A DNA stretch of 64,000 bases from Salvia splendens (GCF_004379255.2 NC_056046.1:12152001-12216000), one strand, 5' to 3'; shown: positions 46,433 through 54,867, numbered from the stretch's first letter. Numbers and translations: made by a program. The notes: generated by a model not told the origin, from the letters alone.

Positions 46433-48961
46433 AACAAAGTCAGATTTTCTTCGTTAAAGCAGTAGAGCATAAAGATAAAGAGAAATCCTCACCCTCGGCC
46501 TCTTCGTCCGAAGACGAGATGTCGAACACGACGTCGCCCTTGACGAGCTCAGACTCCGTGTATTGTTTCCTAACTATGGGAATCTTGTTGAGCTCGCCAT
46601 CGAGCTCGTCCAACGGTTCAGGCCGAGGATGACGGATAACGGACTTCGGCCCTCTCCAGGGAAAACTAGGAGCCGCGGTCCTATCATAGTAGAAGAAGCG
46701 GTTTTGCCACTTCGGCCACTTCGTTTTACAAAAGGCCCTAAAGGGCTGTACAGGGATCAAGTAAAACCAAGACCCCTTCCTCTTAAATTGAAAGAATTTA
46801 AGGATCGCCTTCAAAGACAAATCCCTTCCTAACTTACGGAGTTCGGCAGCGAAGGCCGATAAGTGCCTCCAAGAGTTCGGAGTCACCTGGCCTAAAGGAA
46901 GCTGAAAAAAATCTAGTAAATCTATAAAGGCAGAAGGGAGGGGGAAACGAAGCCCGCATTCTAAGCAGGCCTCGTACACGGTGGCGTAACCCTCCGGCGG
47001 GGAGTCAGCCCTATGATCACCGTCAGGTACCACCGCCTTCCCCCCAGGAAAAAAGTATTTTTCGGGTAGGGATATCACAGTATCCTTACTCAAAATACTA
47101 TGGAAATACTCTACGGTCTTCTCCCCGGACTCTTTCCGGCCAGAAGACCCCTTACCGCCTCTCCTACCGCTACCCGACTCCGAAGAGGAAGAAGAAGACA
47201 TTTTTCTTACTTTTTGAAGGTGAAGAAAGTCTGAAGAAATTCTTGAAAGCGGAGAGAGAATTTTCGCAAAAAAGAGAGAGTGCAGAAGAAGCAGTCGCAA
47301 AAGTGCTTCAATGATGAAGAAAGGAGGTATTTATCAGATTCGGCGAAGATTTCAAAATCGTCGCACCGTTTCGAATCCCACCTTTTCAGGATTCAACGGC
47401 CGGATTTTACTGTCGCACTTAATGCAGTCACGTGCAAGGCACGTCCCCTGACATCAGCCTCCCCCTTGCCTTTATCCAGAATGCCGAAGTGACTCACTTC
47501 GCCGAAGTGATTCACTTCGCCCTTCGGGGGGGGTAGTGATGGGGTGCGTACTAAACAAGCCCAACAGCAATGACGGCCCATCAGCCCAAAGCCCAAGGAA
47601 GAGTATGAGTTCGGCATTACCAAAGAGTTCGGCCTCAGCCTGCAGCTCGGTAAAAGCCAACCAATCAAGCTCTGCTCTCAGGTCGGCATCAAGCTCTACT
47701 CTCAGATCGGCAACCAAAGCAGTTCGGTCTCAGTATTCGACCGAACAAGGAGTTAGTGGACCCATACAGGATTTCCACAACTTCCAACACACCCACTACC
47801 ACGTGGTGTCAACTCAGGCCACGATCGTAGGCCATGACCTACGCTACATCCACGATCTTAGGCCATGACCTACACGACATCCACGACTTAGGGTGGCGAT
47901 GCAAGCCACGATCTAGTTCAATATATAAATAGAACTTAGATCTGATAGAGAGGGGTTAAGCTCTCTAGAGATAAAATATCATATAGCAAGTCTGTGTTGT
48001 AAGCTGTAATCCCAGATCAAGCAATACAATCTTGCCCTCCCTTCTTCCCGTGGACGTAGATTTACTTCAGTAAATCGAACCACGTAAATTCATTGTGTCG
48101 TAGTCTTTATTCTCTACCAGCATTTACTAACATCAGAAATTCGCGGATTCATCATTGATTAATAGCTTAAATAGTTTGTTTGCAACCCTTTGATTTTTTT
48201 TATTTGTTTTGCTTAATTTCCTGTTCTTCCGCGCGCGCCGTATTTGATTTTTAAAATATGATTAAATGGAGACATGGTTGAGTTTATGATAAACTTAATT
48301 AATTAAATCCACTTTAATGTGTGATAATATGTTTGAAATAACAAAAGGAACAAATGGAAGTGGAATAAGAAGAAAGGTGAATGAACGGATGGATATGCGT
48401 TTGATTAATGTAAACAGTAGTGGAAACAGAATCTCTTAAAAAATGCACATTTTAGTTTATGAATTAATAAGCCACTTTACAGACAGTGGAGCTCAAAGTG
48501 AGGATGTGTTGCACTGGATGCGAGAGAGTTGTAAAAGAGGCCATTCACAAACTCCGAGGTAAATATTATCACGATTAATGGGACGAAGGGAGTATTATTT
48601 TTAAATTAATTATAATAAAAATCGGTGCGATTGAGCAGGTGTGGACTCAGTGGAGGTGGAATTGGAGATGGAGAAGGTGACGGTTATGGGATACGTGGAC
48701 CGGAATAAGGTGCTGAAGGCGGTGCGGAGGGCGGGAAAGAGGGCGGAGTTTTGGCCGTACCCTAACCCGCCGCTCTACTTCACGACGGCCAACCACTATT
48801 TCAAGGACACCACTGTCGAGTACAAGGAGAGCTATAACTATTGGCGCCACGGCTACAACATGCCCGACCGCCACGGCTCGTTGCCCGTCACCCACCGTGG
48901 TGACGACAAAGTTAGCAACTTCTTCAACGACGACAATGTTAATGCATGTCATATTATGTAA
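36764..48961 (+). CDS. Heavy-metal-associated isoprenylated plant protein (HIPP), 3 exons, retrotransposon in intron 1
   Basis: Exons 36764-36928, 48483-48558 and 48639-48961 join in frame (165+76+323 nt) to 187 aa. The N-terminus is basic with a His-rich stretch (HHHHHHLHHH, residues about 26-35). Residues 56-120 are one HMA domain with the metal-binding CxxC at C65-T-G-C68 (in VRMCCTGCERVV). Then come FWPYPNPPLYFTTANHYF and NYWRHGYN, and the protein ends CHIM, a CaaX farnesylation/geranylgeranylation signal. This C-terminal region resembles the HIPP44/45 group. The family binds metals and is membrane-anchored through the lipid. Intron 1 is 11.55 kb because a 10.9-kb Tat-type element sits in it in the same orientation; without it the intron would be about 0.7 kb. 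Splice sites are intact, so the gene may still work. Intron 2 (80 bp) carries what looks like one Stowaway terminus (GACGAAGGGAGTA). Confidence 0.92.
37291..37908 (+). repeat. 5' LTR of element 2
   Basis: 618 bp, TGATGGGGTG to GATTCATCA. It carries a TATA box ATATATAAATAGAAC at about 37674. It is the same family as element 1's LTR but clearly diverged from it (no 27-bp triple repeat; related GGCCATGACCTAC units instead, twice near 37588-37628). Confidence 0.95.
37910..37926 (+). other. Primer-binding site, element 2
   Basis: TGGCGCCGTCTGTGGGA starts one base after the LTR, identical to the site in element 1. Confidence 0.85.
37982..40036 (+). CDS. Gag-protease polyprotein of element 2
   Basis: 684 aa. 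The N-terminus is Arg/Ser-rich (MRTRSRNTRNTVRDN), then NEAVKLFLAEKQEEF, then the gag capsid core around residues 140-290 (PHDFLGRYQYNMANQG, ARRWFDSLPQ, FHRRFFQK). A zinc-knuckle-like CSYHQDHGHDTEEC lies near residue 405 (C, H, H, C spacing as in Tat elements). The aspartic protease active site VFVDTGASVSILF is near residue 550, and NVILGRDWL follows at its usual distance. The ORF ends in TAG at 40034-40036, but the same frame continues without another stop into reverse transcriptase. ATG 37982 is about 70 bp after the LTR. Confidence 0.93.
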   Translation: MRTRSRNTRNTVRDNQEEASPARSSGKQPRETTSCSHGEGTSRSKSRHTESSQQPDLNEAVKLFLAEKQEEFLTFLQKSQKQPETKTADSPSPSIRDSHYRSSVMSSRRKNPRYRNHRRTPSPPYRRNVGFAMYGALRTPFSDDITRTPLPQNYRTPSITYDGLVDPHDFLGRYQYNMANQGLNEVHMCKLFPELLIGNARRWFDSLPQGSIRSYRDLMDAFHRRFFQKAEVRITSAQLLSIRQGRDEKINDFMTRFHKECLQVDDLNDLLVISAFQNGILPGALYRKLVECGPQTAQEMWDIADQYSRADEADRRKRSLDSSSSRGDRRKPDHSDQGHPRRTPFERIQRAPVQDRLGPRLNPEKPPAQFVPLNKPRAEIFELHSDLFEKPKRMTKSAARRPQDNYCSYHQDHGHDTEECRNLAAGIDVLVKAGTLKKYQSKQSKKNKKQRGANCAPQDPKRQPDPEDDDEPQYDGVIQTIDALPAGKTKSSLKSERRGSNREEPTHKRLKQDEVITFSDADPVPAISPHQDAIVIQAGVANKLIHRVFVDTGASVSILFKECFDKLEVDPARLSPAPLPLKSFAQEDTRPEGIISLPITVGKAPTSSSTMIEFFVVKARSPYNVILGRDWLNTVRAICSTYHLTIKIPTKGGIAVIRGDQKRAKECLQIALRSAEQSDRHHQA
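40034..40042 (+). promoter_or_regulatory. Candidate stop-codon readthrough site between protease and reverse transcriptase
   Basis: The sequence is TAG CAA TCA. It fits the UAG-CAR-YYA context known from tobamovirus-type readthrough, and the reading frame before and after is the same (27 in-frame nt from 40037 to the ATG at 40064). Alternatively the TAG is a simple C-to-T change of a CAG in a Gln-rich linker. Confidence 0.5.
40064..40873 (+). CDS. Reverse transcriptase part of pol, element 2
   Basis: 270 codons. RT motifs in order: PSWVANPVMIKKKEGGWRMC, IDFTDLNKHCPKD, FLDLYKGYHQV, TAFITDFGIFAYKKMPFGL and the catalytic YVDDIVVKS near 40750. It ends at a TAG within the thumb region (after NPQKCTFW). 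The next frame (-1) carries straight on with DSGKFLGCWVSKDGLKANP, so a single-base change, not a natural end, splits pol here. It probably begins by readthrough from gag-protease, not at its own ATG. Confidence 0.92.
   Translation: MTEVIPEPNSMTVQLYEDDPSRTVKIGFAGTPLLREKTIQLLKEYKDVFAWSPLDMTGVPPEVITHRLNIDPSVRPIKQKQRLFAAERSQVIHDEVRQLLKADVLFEVKYPSWVANPVMIKKKEGGWRMCIDFTDLNKHCPKDCYPLPNIDKKVEALIGFEIFCFLDLYKGYHQVLMDEIDASKTAFITDFGIFAYKKMPFGLKNAGATYQRMVDKLFRHLIGKEVEVYVDDIVVKSKSTSEYEHNLKSTLNVLKKANLKLNPQKCTFW
40858..43326 (+). CDS. RNase H, second RNase H and integrase part of pol, element 2
   Basis: About 822 codons. The first RNase H (EWGAEQKKAFDELK, LYLAASDQTISAVLVREE, YQPLEKIALALV) ends with the usual KGQALADFLAE. 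A second, archaeal-type RNase H follows: SGFVDGASNKMGSGAG, NNEAEYEALLAGL, HCDSQVIVNHM and ENSRADTLSKLA, with D, E, D, D in place. Integrase: H...H (HEGSCGSHIG) and CTKCQ zinc site; core D in GIDIVGPLP, D in LISDNGTQF, E in NGQTEVTNR; GPF/Y-type end WEGPYRVSE; stop at 43326. Two RNase H domains are a hallmark of the Tat lineage. It overlaps the preceding ORF by 16 nt; the true start is within the fused pol, since there is no real ATG at the junction. Confidence 0.92.
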   Translation: MYLLVDSGKFLGCWVSKDGLKANPSKVQVVQNMAMPKSIHDVQRLTGCLAALNRFLSQAAEKQLPFFKVLKKAPKFEWGAEQKKAFDELKSYLAELPILSAPTEAEVIFLYLAASDQTISAVLVREEGLKQLPIYFTSRALRGPETRYQPLEKIALALVNAARRLRPYFYAHKVCVLTDLPLRQVLTKPEASGRIAKWAIELGEHTIEYLPRKAIKGQALADFLAEAKFDQAIPVIAEQKNSANAELAQPLESEVEPPDCWSGFVDGASNKMGSGAGILLVAPDGHEVTYSLRFLFPTTNNEAEYEALLAGLQLAQSLLVKSLKVHCDSQVIVNHMLGTSEARDERMKKYLDKAQSISRSFSYFRIIRIPRAENSRADTLSKLASDPSSKAEELMHRSIDEAEVHSVSSSPNWMTPILQYLDQGQLPEDKREARKITCRALRYELHEGVLFRKSYLQPLLRCVGPEETDYILREVHEGSCGSHIGARALAKKVLRWGYYWPTMVQEAVQLVKKCTKCQIHANVPRMPQTDLYTMQSPWPFMQWGIDIVGPLPQAPRQMKFLIVAVDYFTKWVEAEPLATITSSKALDFVWKNIVCRFGIPHILISDNGTQFTDKTFKNWCQELNIQQRFTSVSHPQANGQTEVTNRILVKGLKARLEQAKGQWVENLPQVLWSYRTTPKTSNGETPYSLVYGTEAVIPVEIGVPSPRTLNFSSEMNDDGLRAELDLAEERRELACIKAAKYKEQVARYYNQRVKKLQFQVGDLVLRNNEVSRAEKLGKLEPTWEGPYRVSEILGKGSYKLTHMSGEQVPRTWHVSNLKKFHL
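43586..43850. repeat. 88-bp tandem repeat x3, element 2
   Basis: Three units of about 88 bp, each with GTGAGTCCAAGCTT, GATACAAGACCACAATTC and CGTCTGAAACGAACTGCAA. Element 1 has a single inverse-oriented relative at about 16675-16760, so copy number changes between family members. Confidence 0.9.
43885..44200. repeat. Diverged 39-bp repeat array, element 2
   Basis: Several units with GGTCAAAGAAG(T/C)TTAC...CATAAGACC, broken by GGAAAGTCCGATCCACGCGA blocks. It is the counterpart of the array at 16348-16580 and also lies between the 3' ends of the convergent sense and antisense units. Confidence 0.8.
44327..45118 (-). CDS. Antisense ORF of element 2, second coiled-coil part (possible exon 4)
   Basis: Counterpart of 15417-16208, and of the same length (792 nt). 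It reads MEILHWKRLYSSALDEAEKRA from an ATG at 45115, where element 1 has CTG. Coiled coil LEADNKDLESDKKDLEAEL, then RVDELWEEYHVLRRNN, a Gln/Arg-rich linker and a basic end. Upstream CTCAAG (acceptor-like) and the donor-like GTATGA after GGA at 45324 would fuse it in frame to exon 3, giving about 831 aa. AATAAA lies about 70 nt past the stop (near 44260). Confidence 0.65.
   Translation of the reverse strand, partial: EMEILHWKRLYSSALDEAEKRAIADQTKNDELLARLVKLEADNKDLESDKKDLEAELNTTIAERTAYEDYIRVRGGVTISDVQSRVDELWEEYHVLRRNNALESSACQQVVKSLRRWASRYDIILSRRPSIERFLRHFPPTDARTPDQASGSLVQNPTPSQQRTPEQPETSRRERAQEQPESSRQGRTEIRREVVTMSEQDQQMLIAETLHRRGVRASGARGRGVGSRIASRRPAYSSSARNNRTRLPEDFADRWLNFSNRGQ
45318..47201 (-). 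CDS. Antisense spliced ORF of element 2, exons 1-3 (putative gypsy-type transposon protein, PF04195-like)
   Basis: Minus-strand exons 47201-46493, 46395-46118 and 46040-45318 join in frame (709+278+723 nt) to 569 aa. Exon 1 has exactly the length of its counterpart in element 1, and the same MSSSSSSESGSG start, EKTVEYFHSILSKDT, GLRFPLPSAFIDLLDFFQLP and QVTPNSWRHLSAF. Exon 2 is basic (NPKRQKTSS). Exon 3 is a coiled coil with an acidic, Ala/Glu-rich end. Donors are GTGAGG and GTAAGC, acceptors TTTGACAG and ATCTTCAG. A TATA-like GATAAATACC lies about 130 bp upstream, between the 3' LTR and the start. Substitutions against element 1 are scattered but the frame, introns and start are kept, which suggests that the protein is under selection. 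Confidence 0.85.
46401..46431. repeat. A31 homopolymer (T31 in the antisense transcript)
   Basis: Thirty-one consecutive A on the plus strand, inside intron 1 of the antisense gene and just before its acceptor, where it serves as an extreme polypyrimidine tract. Element 1 has an ordinary T-rich tract there. Confidence 0.9.
47485..47519. repeat. Twin palindromes beside the polypurine tract, element 2
   Basis: CGAAGTGACTCACTTCG (47485-47501) and CGAAGTGATTCACTTCG (47503-47519), one base apart, each a perfect palindrome apart from the centre. Same place and spacing as 13005-13039 in element 1. Confidence 0.88.
47520..47536 (+). other. Polypurine tract, element 2
   Basis: A run of eight G followed by TAG directly before the 3' LTR, the usual plus-strand primer position. 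Confidence 0.75.
47537..48154 (+). repeat. 3' LTR of element 2
   Basis: 618 bp, partner of 37291-37908, followed by the TTGAT target duplication (48155-48159). Confidence 0.95.
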
Positions 48962-51900
48962 TGTTATTGTTTCATTTATGACTATGCAATCGGTAAACCT
49001 CTTTGTGTGAATTGAAGAGATTTCAGATTCAATCTACATTGTTCTTTACCTCGATTTTAAGAAAAAAAGGTTTGTATATATTACATTCGACTTTGTGAGT
49101 CCATATGTTTTCCTTGAAATAATTATACACACCTATAAGAACGCATACTAAGTGACTCGAATATCAAGCTGTTGACTAAAGAGAAAATGGTTCACTAATC
49201 GACTTGCATTTCATAGTAAGATGTGCCTACGTGAGTATTGCGTGAATGGGAGTTTGTATTTTTGCAATTTACAAAATAATAATCTCAAAAATAAGTTTTA
49301 AGCGAATCATTAGAGATAGTGTCTCACCGCAAAGGAACTTCGTATCATAAATAAATTGGGCCAAATAAAAAGAAATTGAAGGGGTTGCTTAAGCCCATTT
49401 AACGTGGCTGGGCTTTGAACTTTTGCTCGAGGGATTTTGTTTTGTGAATCTAAATTCCATTAAATTGACGACTTTGATTATCTGAACACAGCCAAAATGA
49501 TCTTACAAAGTAACATAAGCTAATTCAAGCTATGAATTTGGGCTTCATTGGACTCTATATGGGCCCAATCATCAATATTTATATCGAACCGGCCCGAGAA
49601 AGGTAGAATATCCACCATGAATATTGATCCTTTAGTCTATGCTAAAAAATAAATTTGGGGTACAATCATCGCCCTGGCCTATATTACTTCGCCAGGATCC
49701 AATTTAATCTTGTAAATATCTATTATAGATGTCATTCTCTTATTGGATGAATGCAAATCTGAGTTTGGATTCCAAAGTGAACAAAATTTTATTTTTTTTT
49801 CAATATTATTATTTTATACGTTCAATGCAAGTATTCTACACTGTAACAATATGGTTGGTAGGTTGGCCAAAACAAAAACCATATTCAAAATTAGGAATTA
49901 TTTTTAGCCTTTAGATCATGAAAATTAATTATAGTAAATCAATAATTTTAAATGAAGCTATGGTCGTAAATTCAAATTCCATAAAAATTTCAAATTTGAG
50001 TTAATACACATTTTCCAACTAATGCATACATATTAAAAGTGAAATTTCATTATCAATTTTTTTTTAATTTATAAAAACTTGTTTTTGTTTAAACCCTACC
50101 AACCTTAATGTATAAAGTAAATTTGTGATCTTATAAATTGTTGTAAATTACGCTTTCTACAGGACCACGAAAGTGCAATTTCTTTATACGATAAGTTCAA
50201 ATTATTTGGATTTTGTACACAAAGTGATGCTTTTATTTCATGATAAATCCTATCCTATATATATAAATTCACATGGGCATAAGCATTCTCATGTGGCAAT
50301 GCCCCATTACAGAGACGATACTTACAAGAAAAGAGTAGGATATGTTAGATGGAGAGGAGTTGGTATATATTTATGAGGAATGAATTGTGCTAATTAATAA
50401 TGGAATTAAAAGAGTAGTATAAAAAGGAGAATGTGATGAGACGAAAATAGAAAGGAAAAGGGATGGGTGGCCTGTGGGGACAAGAGCATTTGGTCTTGGA
50501 GTTTTGGGTGATACATTGCCTCAATCCACCAATTAATGCGTGTGGGCCCCTCATTTTAATTTAATTTTAAAATATTTAAAAAAATAAAATAAAAATGTGA
50601 GTGTGATATTTATAAATGTAAAATGTGTCCCACTAGAATTGGTTGCTTGAGAAAAATGCACAAGTCTTGTTTACGGCTGTGATGACAAGTTGCTGTCAAC
50701 CTCTACAATTCGTTATTATTATTGCTGCTGCTGTTTCATTTCTGGGATCTGCTGCCTTAGCTTCTTCTTCTACTTTTTTTTTAAATGCTAAACCTATATA
50801 TTTTTTTCATCTGACAAATCTTCTGTATAAGGATGTTGTTTCATCACACCTCAAAATATATTGGGCTCAGTAGCATTCAATTAGATTTTAATGAAGTTTG
50901 GGTTGGTAAATAAAAAGCAGTTTTTTTTATCATTTAAATAGGAAGTGAGCATACTCATGGAAAAGGATCTGTTTGGGTTTTAAAAATAGAAGAATAACCT
51001 TGCTGGATTCGAGAAAAACTAGCTTCTAGCTCCTATATAGCCTCTGCCTTTCCCCCTTAGCTTTACCTTTGTAATTTATTCCTCCCCCTTTCTCTATTTT
51101 TCCATTTCTTTCTACTCCATTAAAATAGAAATTTTCCATACAAAATTTAGTCATGTTTATTTTGCTACTATTTATACAAAATGTTGAGAATTAACCAAAA
51201 TAGTGCAACATTTAGTAGCCGTACTATAATTAGTTTGTCAAATAAAATAAAAAAGTTATTGGAAAAGGAAGAGGATAACGCCAAATGAGAAATGGAGGGA
51301 GAAAGGGATCATTCACGGGGGTCCAGTGTTTGGTGCAATAAAAATAAACACAATGTATAGTAGTATATAAATACATATAATTGAAAAAAAGAAATACGTG
51401 GTCCATAGCCATGGGAATGGGATATATTCTGAGATTTGTAGTAATATGATAGCACGCGTTTTAAATCAAATTTGGAAAAAAGCTACTTGTCGCAATCCAC
51501 GTTTGTCTTCATTTTTTTGAATTACTACTTAAATTGAAATACCCGAGTAATAAGAATTAAATTTATTAGGAGAAAAGAAATACTAGAATTAAAGAATTGG
51601 GCGAAATAGAGTGGAGGGTAGGGAAATATGTGTTTGTTTGATATGGGAAGAGTTTAGAGTGGGGACAGTGTGAACTGTGAAGTAAGGTTTTTGCATTCAA
51701 ATGTAACATTTCTCCTTTTACATTACCAAACAACAACACCTATAACTTCTATAAATATATCTTTTACACACAGCCCAGACCAGCCCCCCTTCTCTCTTAA
51801 CACCTTTACTACTCTCTAATCCTACCTCTCTCCCTTTACTTATTCTCCCCTCATCTCCACATCACACACATAGGCAACACCACCATCTCCATACTATGAA

Positions 51901-52103
51901 TTAAATGTATATATTATAATAAAATGTATTACAAATGGAAGGTACATTATCGTGTAATTATGTTGTGGACCAATTAGAAAAGTATGTTGAAAATTTTGGT
52001 CCTTTGCCAACCTTTATCTCTCTCTAGATGCTTGATGAATGAATTGTTGACTTTTATTTAAAGAAGTACTCCTAATCTGGTATGAAAAACAATCTTATGG
52101 GAC
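48962..52103. other. Non-coding region downstream of HIPP
   Basis: HIPP 3' UTR, then AT-rich DNA without a supported gene. At about 51751-51900 there is a promoter-like stretch: CTATAAATATATC followed by a long C/T-rich leader (CCCCCCTTCTCTC and similar), but no coding frame follows. Confidence 0.5.
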
Positions 52104-52355
52104 GTGATTAAATGCAAACTCTAAATATTGTACAAACTCTAAACTATAATCTGTATCATTACAAAATGTCAACAGATGATAAAATAATAACAACAAAAAA
52201 TGTCAACACAGTGTCAACGGTTGATGCTGTGTTGACATTGTGTTGAAACTGTGCTGACATATTTTATTGCTACTATTTTGTCATCTGCTGATATTTTTAA
52301 CGGTTCAGATCATAGTTTGAAGTTTATACAATATTTAGAGTTTCCATTTTATCAC
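52104..52355. mobile_element. MITE with long inverted repeats
   Basis: The outer ends GTGATTAAATGCAAACTC and the inverse of GAGTTTCCATTTTATCAC match, followed on both arms by TAAATATTGTA(C/T)AAACT, and inner arms pair over most of about 110 bp. In the centre, forms of TGTCAACACAGTGTCAAC recur in both orientations. No coding. The superfamily is not clear because I see no certain target duplication. Confidence 0.78.
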
Positions 52356-54839
52356 TACTCTCGATCTTAGTCCTTAAATTGACGGAGACATTAATTAATT
52401 AATACTAATAATCGGTTTATTTATAATAACTGATCTCCCTTTATTGTGGAAAGATTTAATTAAGTTTGATTAATTAGAAGAAGGGAGTGGACACGTCGTC
52501 GCATTTGCTACGTAATTATGCATACTTAAGAACCTAATGTTCATTTTGGAGTAGCATATGATTATGCCTACCAAAACATGCATGGGTGAAAATGGATTAT
52601 GACTCTTCAAATTAAATATGTTCGAGGCAAACAGATATAAATCCCAAATGAATTAGTAGGGCCTAGGCTAATTAATTAATTAATTAAAGTCCTAGTAAAC
52701 TTTAAATCGTGCTATAAACACCCTTTTGTAGATGCTGATACATATTAACCTAAAAAGAAAAAAACACATTGTACAACTTACAGCTCTATTCAATTAGCTA
52801 ATTAAAATATTTATTTCACTCACTAGCAAAGGACGCCTTTCCAAAACATGAGGGACATCTCTAATTTTTAGTACAGGAAGAAATAGAATCAAAATCAACA
52901 AAACAACATGTTAGTTATTTATCCCTATGTATTGGAATCAAGAATCTAATGACTAGCTAGGGTAAATGGCATTTAACCCCACGTGTTTCCTTCTTAAAAT
53001 ACACGAACACTAATTAACAATTATAAAGATATGGTGTAATAAAAGGCTACAAACAAGGCACGATTCTGAATAATTTTAAACTACTACGTAAGAGATATTG
53101 TTTGCCACTGCAAAATAAAAAATTAAGTTGATGGAATACTTCGTATGCATCATCACCTAGACACCTATGCTTCAAAAATGACTGTAAATGATTTACTAAT
53201 AGAGTTGAACATTGACATATATACTGTTATAGTCTTAGTTATATTTTGAGAATTTTATTGGTCGTGCCCTTTTAAATATGTCATGAATTTTCTATAAGCT
53301 ATTTGAGTATCCAGCTTAACAATGTTCAAACCAAATATAATAATTACGAATCCAAATATTTATATTCGCAGCAATTCTAAATTTTTTCTTTCATTTTCGT
53401 TATTCTTTAAAAATGCATAGACAACTGAATTAGGAGTAAAAAATAGTAGTACTATAAATTAATGAATTAGTGTCAAGTCTTATCGTGCTTGTATCCTCAT
53501 TGAGTCGACCTAATAAGGACCCGATAATTTTGTTTTCTCACTTTCCATACATTACATTCATTCCATTCCTTGTCTTCATTATCTATTTTGCAAGTCTGCA
53601 CCCCCTCCACTCCTTGTCATCGCCACCATGGTCACTACCACGTCGATGGGTATATTACACCACAAAATGACTGAATCGTTTCATATTGTAATCGTGTGGT
53701 TCTTGTATCATGTTGAGTTTGTGTCGTTACCGTGTTATTACTGTGTTGTGTTAATATGAATAGGATTGTGTCACTATTGTGTTGTGCATTACACGCGATC
53801 GAGGTGCGTCGGTTAGCCTAGGGTCGACTGACCACTTTTTTTTTATATAAATTAACCATTGTGCTGATTTTAAGTTTTTGCTATATATTTATCATTTTTA
53901 GCAATTTTCAATGGTTCTTTTCTATTTTTTTAAATTCTTGGTTCTATAAATACTTTTCTTCTCTCATTTCTCTTATCCCATCCCAATTTATTTAATTTTC
54001 TTCAAATTCTTCCATCCAATTCTTCTATTTCTCCACATAACAACATCAAAATTTATAGGCCCAAACAATTTTAACTCACTTAATATCGACCCAAGAATGC
54101 ACTAATAATTCATGCAATATATGCATCAAATTCAAATATGCAACTTTTCTATATTTAAACAATAAACTAAATTATTAATTAGCTGAGAATCTATGAACAA
54201 GCAAGACCTTTCACAAGCTACATTACACAATTAAACACTCAAAATTTTATTTAAGCAATATCCATTCTTTTAATTTTTCTGTTTAATTCACAAATATGTA
54301 TGAAGGGTGGCCTTAAAAAGTGTAGTATGGTGATACGCAAGGAACTGTCTTTTAGTCTAAAATAACTATACGGCCTAATCTGCTGAGTTTTATATAGAAT
54401 TGTAAATTCATCTCTGAATGAAGCAACCATGTGAATTCCCAAAAAGTAAAACTAACAAAGTGGTAAAAAAAGTGTCATATTTCCCGACCATACCATATAC
54501 ACACATATATATGTCGTCCCTCAACCAAGGAACATAGATGTTACAAACAATAATTCATCATCTCATTTAAATCAAATCAAATAACGTGTGTGCAATTAAA
54601 AATTCTGATTGATGATATTGAAATATGAAACGGACCAGTAGATGATTCCAAGTGGTAATTAATTAAGTATATATAGATAATGGATAAAGTAATTATCCAA
54701 GAGGAAGGAGATATTATGCAGACTGAGTAAGTCAGGTAGCTGGCAGTTGGGGGAATTAGATGAAAAAGCTGTGTTTCTAGGGATTTGTGAATATGCATGG
54801 GTTCCGTTAGCTTTGTCTGCTGAGATGGAATGGAATCCA

Positions 54840-54840
<1 letters not shown>

Positions 54841-54867
<27 letters not shown>
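54841..54867. repeat. (CATA)n microsatellite
   Basis: About six to seven CATA units followed by TATATATGTATGTG, so the tract can fold back on itself. Confidence 0.9.

Larger units (their letters stand above)
37291..48154 (+). mobile_element. Tat/Retand-type Ty3-gypsy retrotransposon, nearly complete (element 2)
   Basis: 10864 bp, TG...CA ends, target duplication TTGAT (37286-37290, 48155-48159), inside HIPP intron 1. Order: 5' LTR, primer-binding site, gag-protease ORF, UAG stop, reverse transcriptase, RNase H, second RNase H, integrase, tandem repeats, antisense spliced gene, twin palindromes, polypurine tract and 3' LTR. LTRs are both 618 bp and differ at one position that I can see (A at about 37897, G at its partner), so insertion is recent. 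The dual RNase H and antisense ORF place it in the Tat lineage, close to Retand. One frame break lies after the reverse transcriptase domain. Confidence 0.95.

Noticed and set aside
37291..48154. Endogenous pararetrovirus
   Set aside because: LTRs, target duplication, primer site and integrase with D,D-35-E show an LTR retrotransposon; no movement protein seen.
48570..48600. Complete Stowaway MITE in HIPP intron 2
   Set aside because: Only one terminus-like string (GACGAAGGGAGTA) is present; intron 2 is 80 bp, too short for an element.
53470..53670. 66-codon hydrophobic ORF
   Set aside because: It has no conserved features, leader or splice context, and is of a length expected by chance in T-rich DNA.
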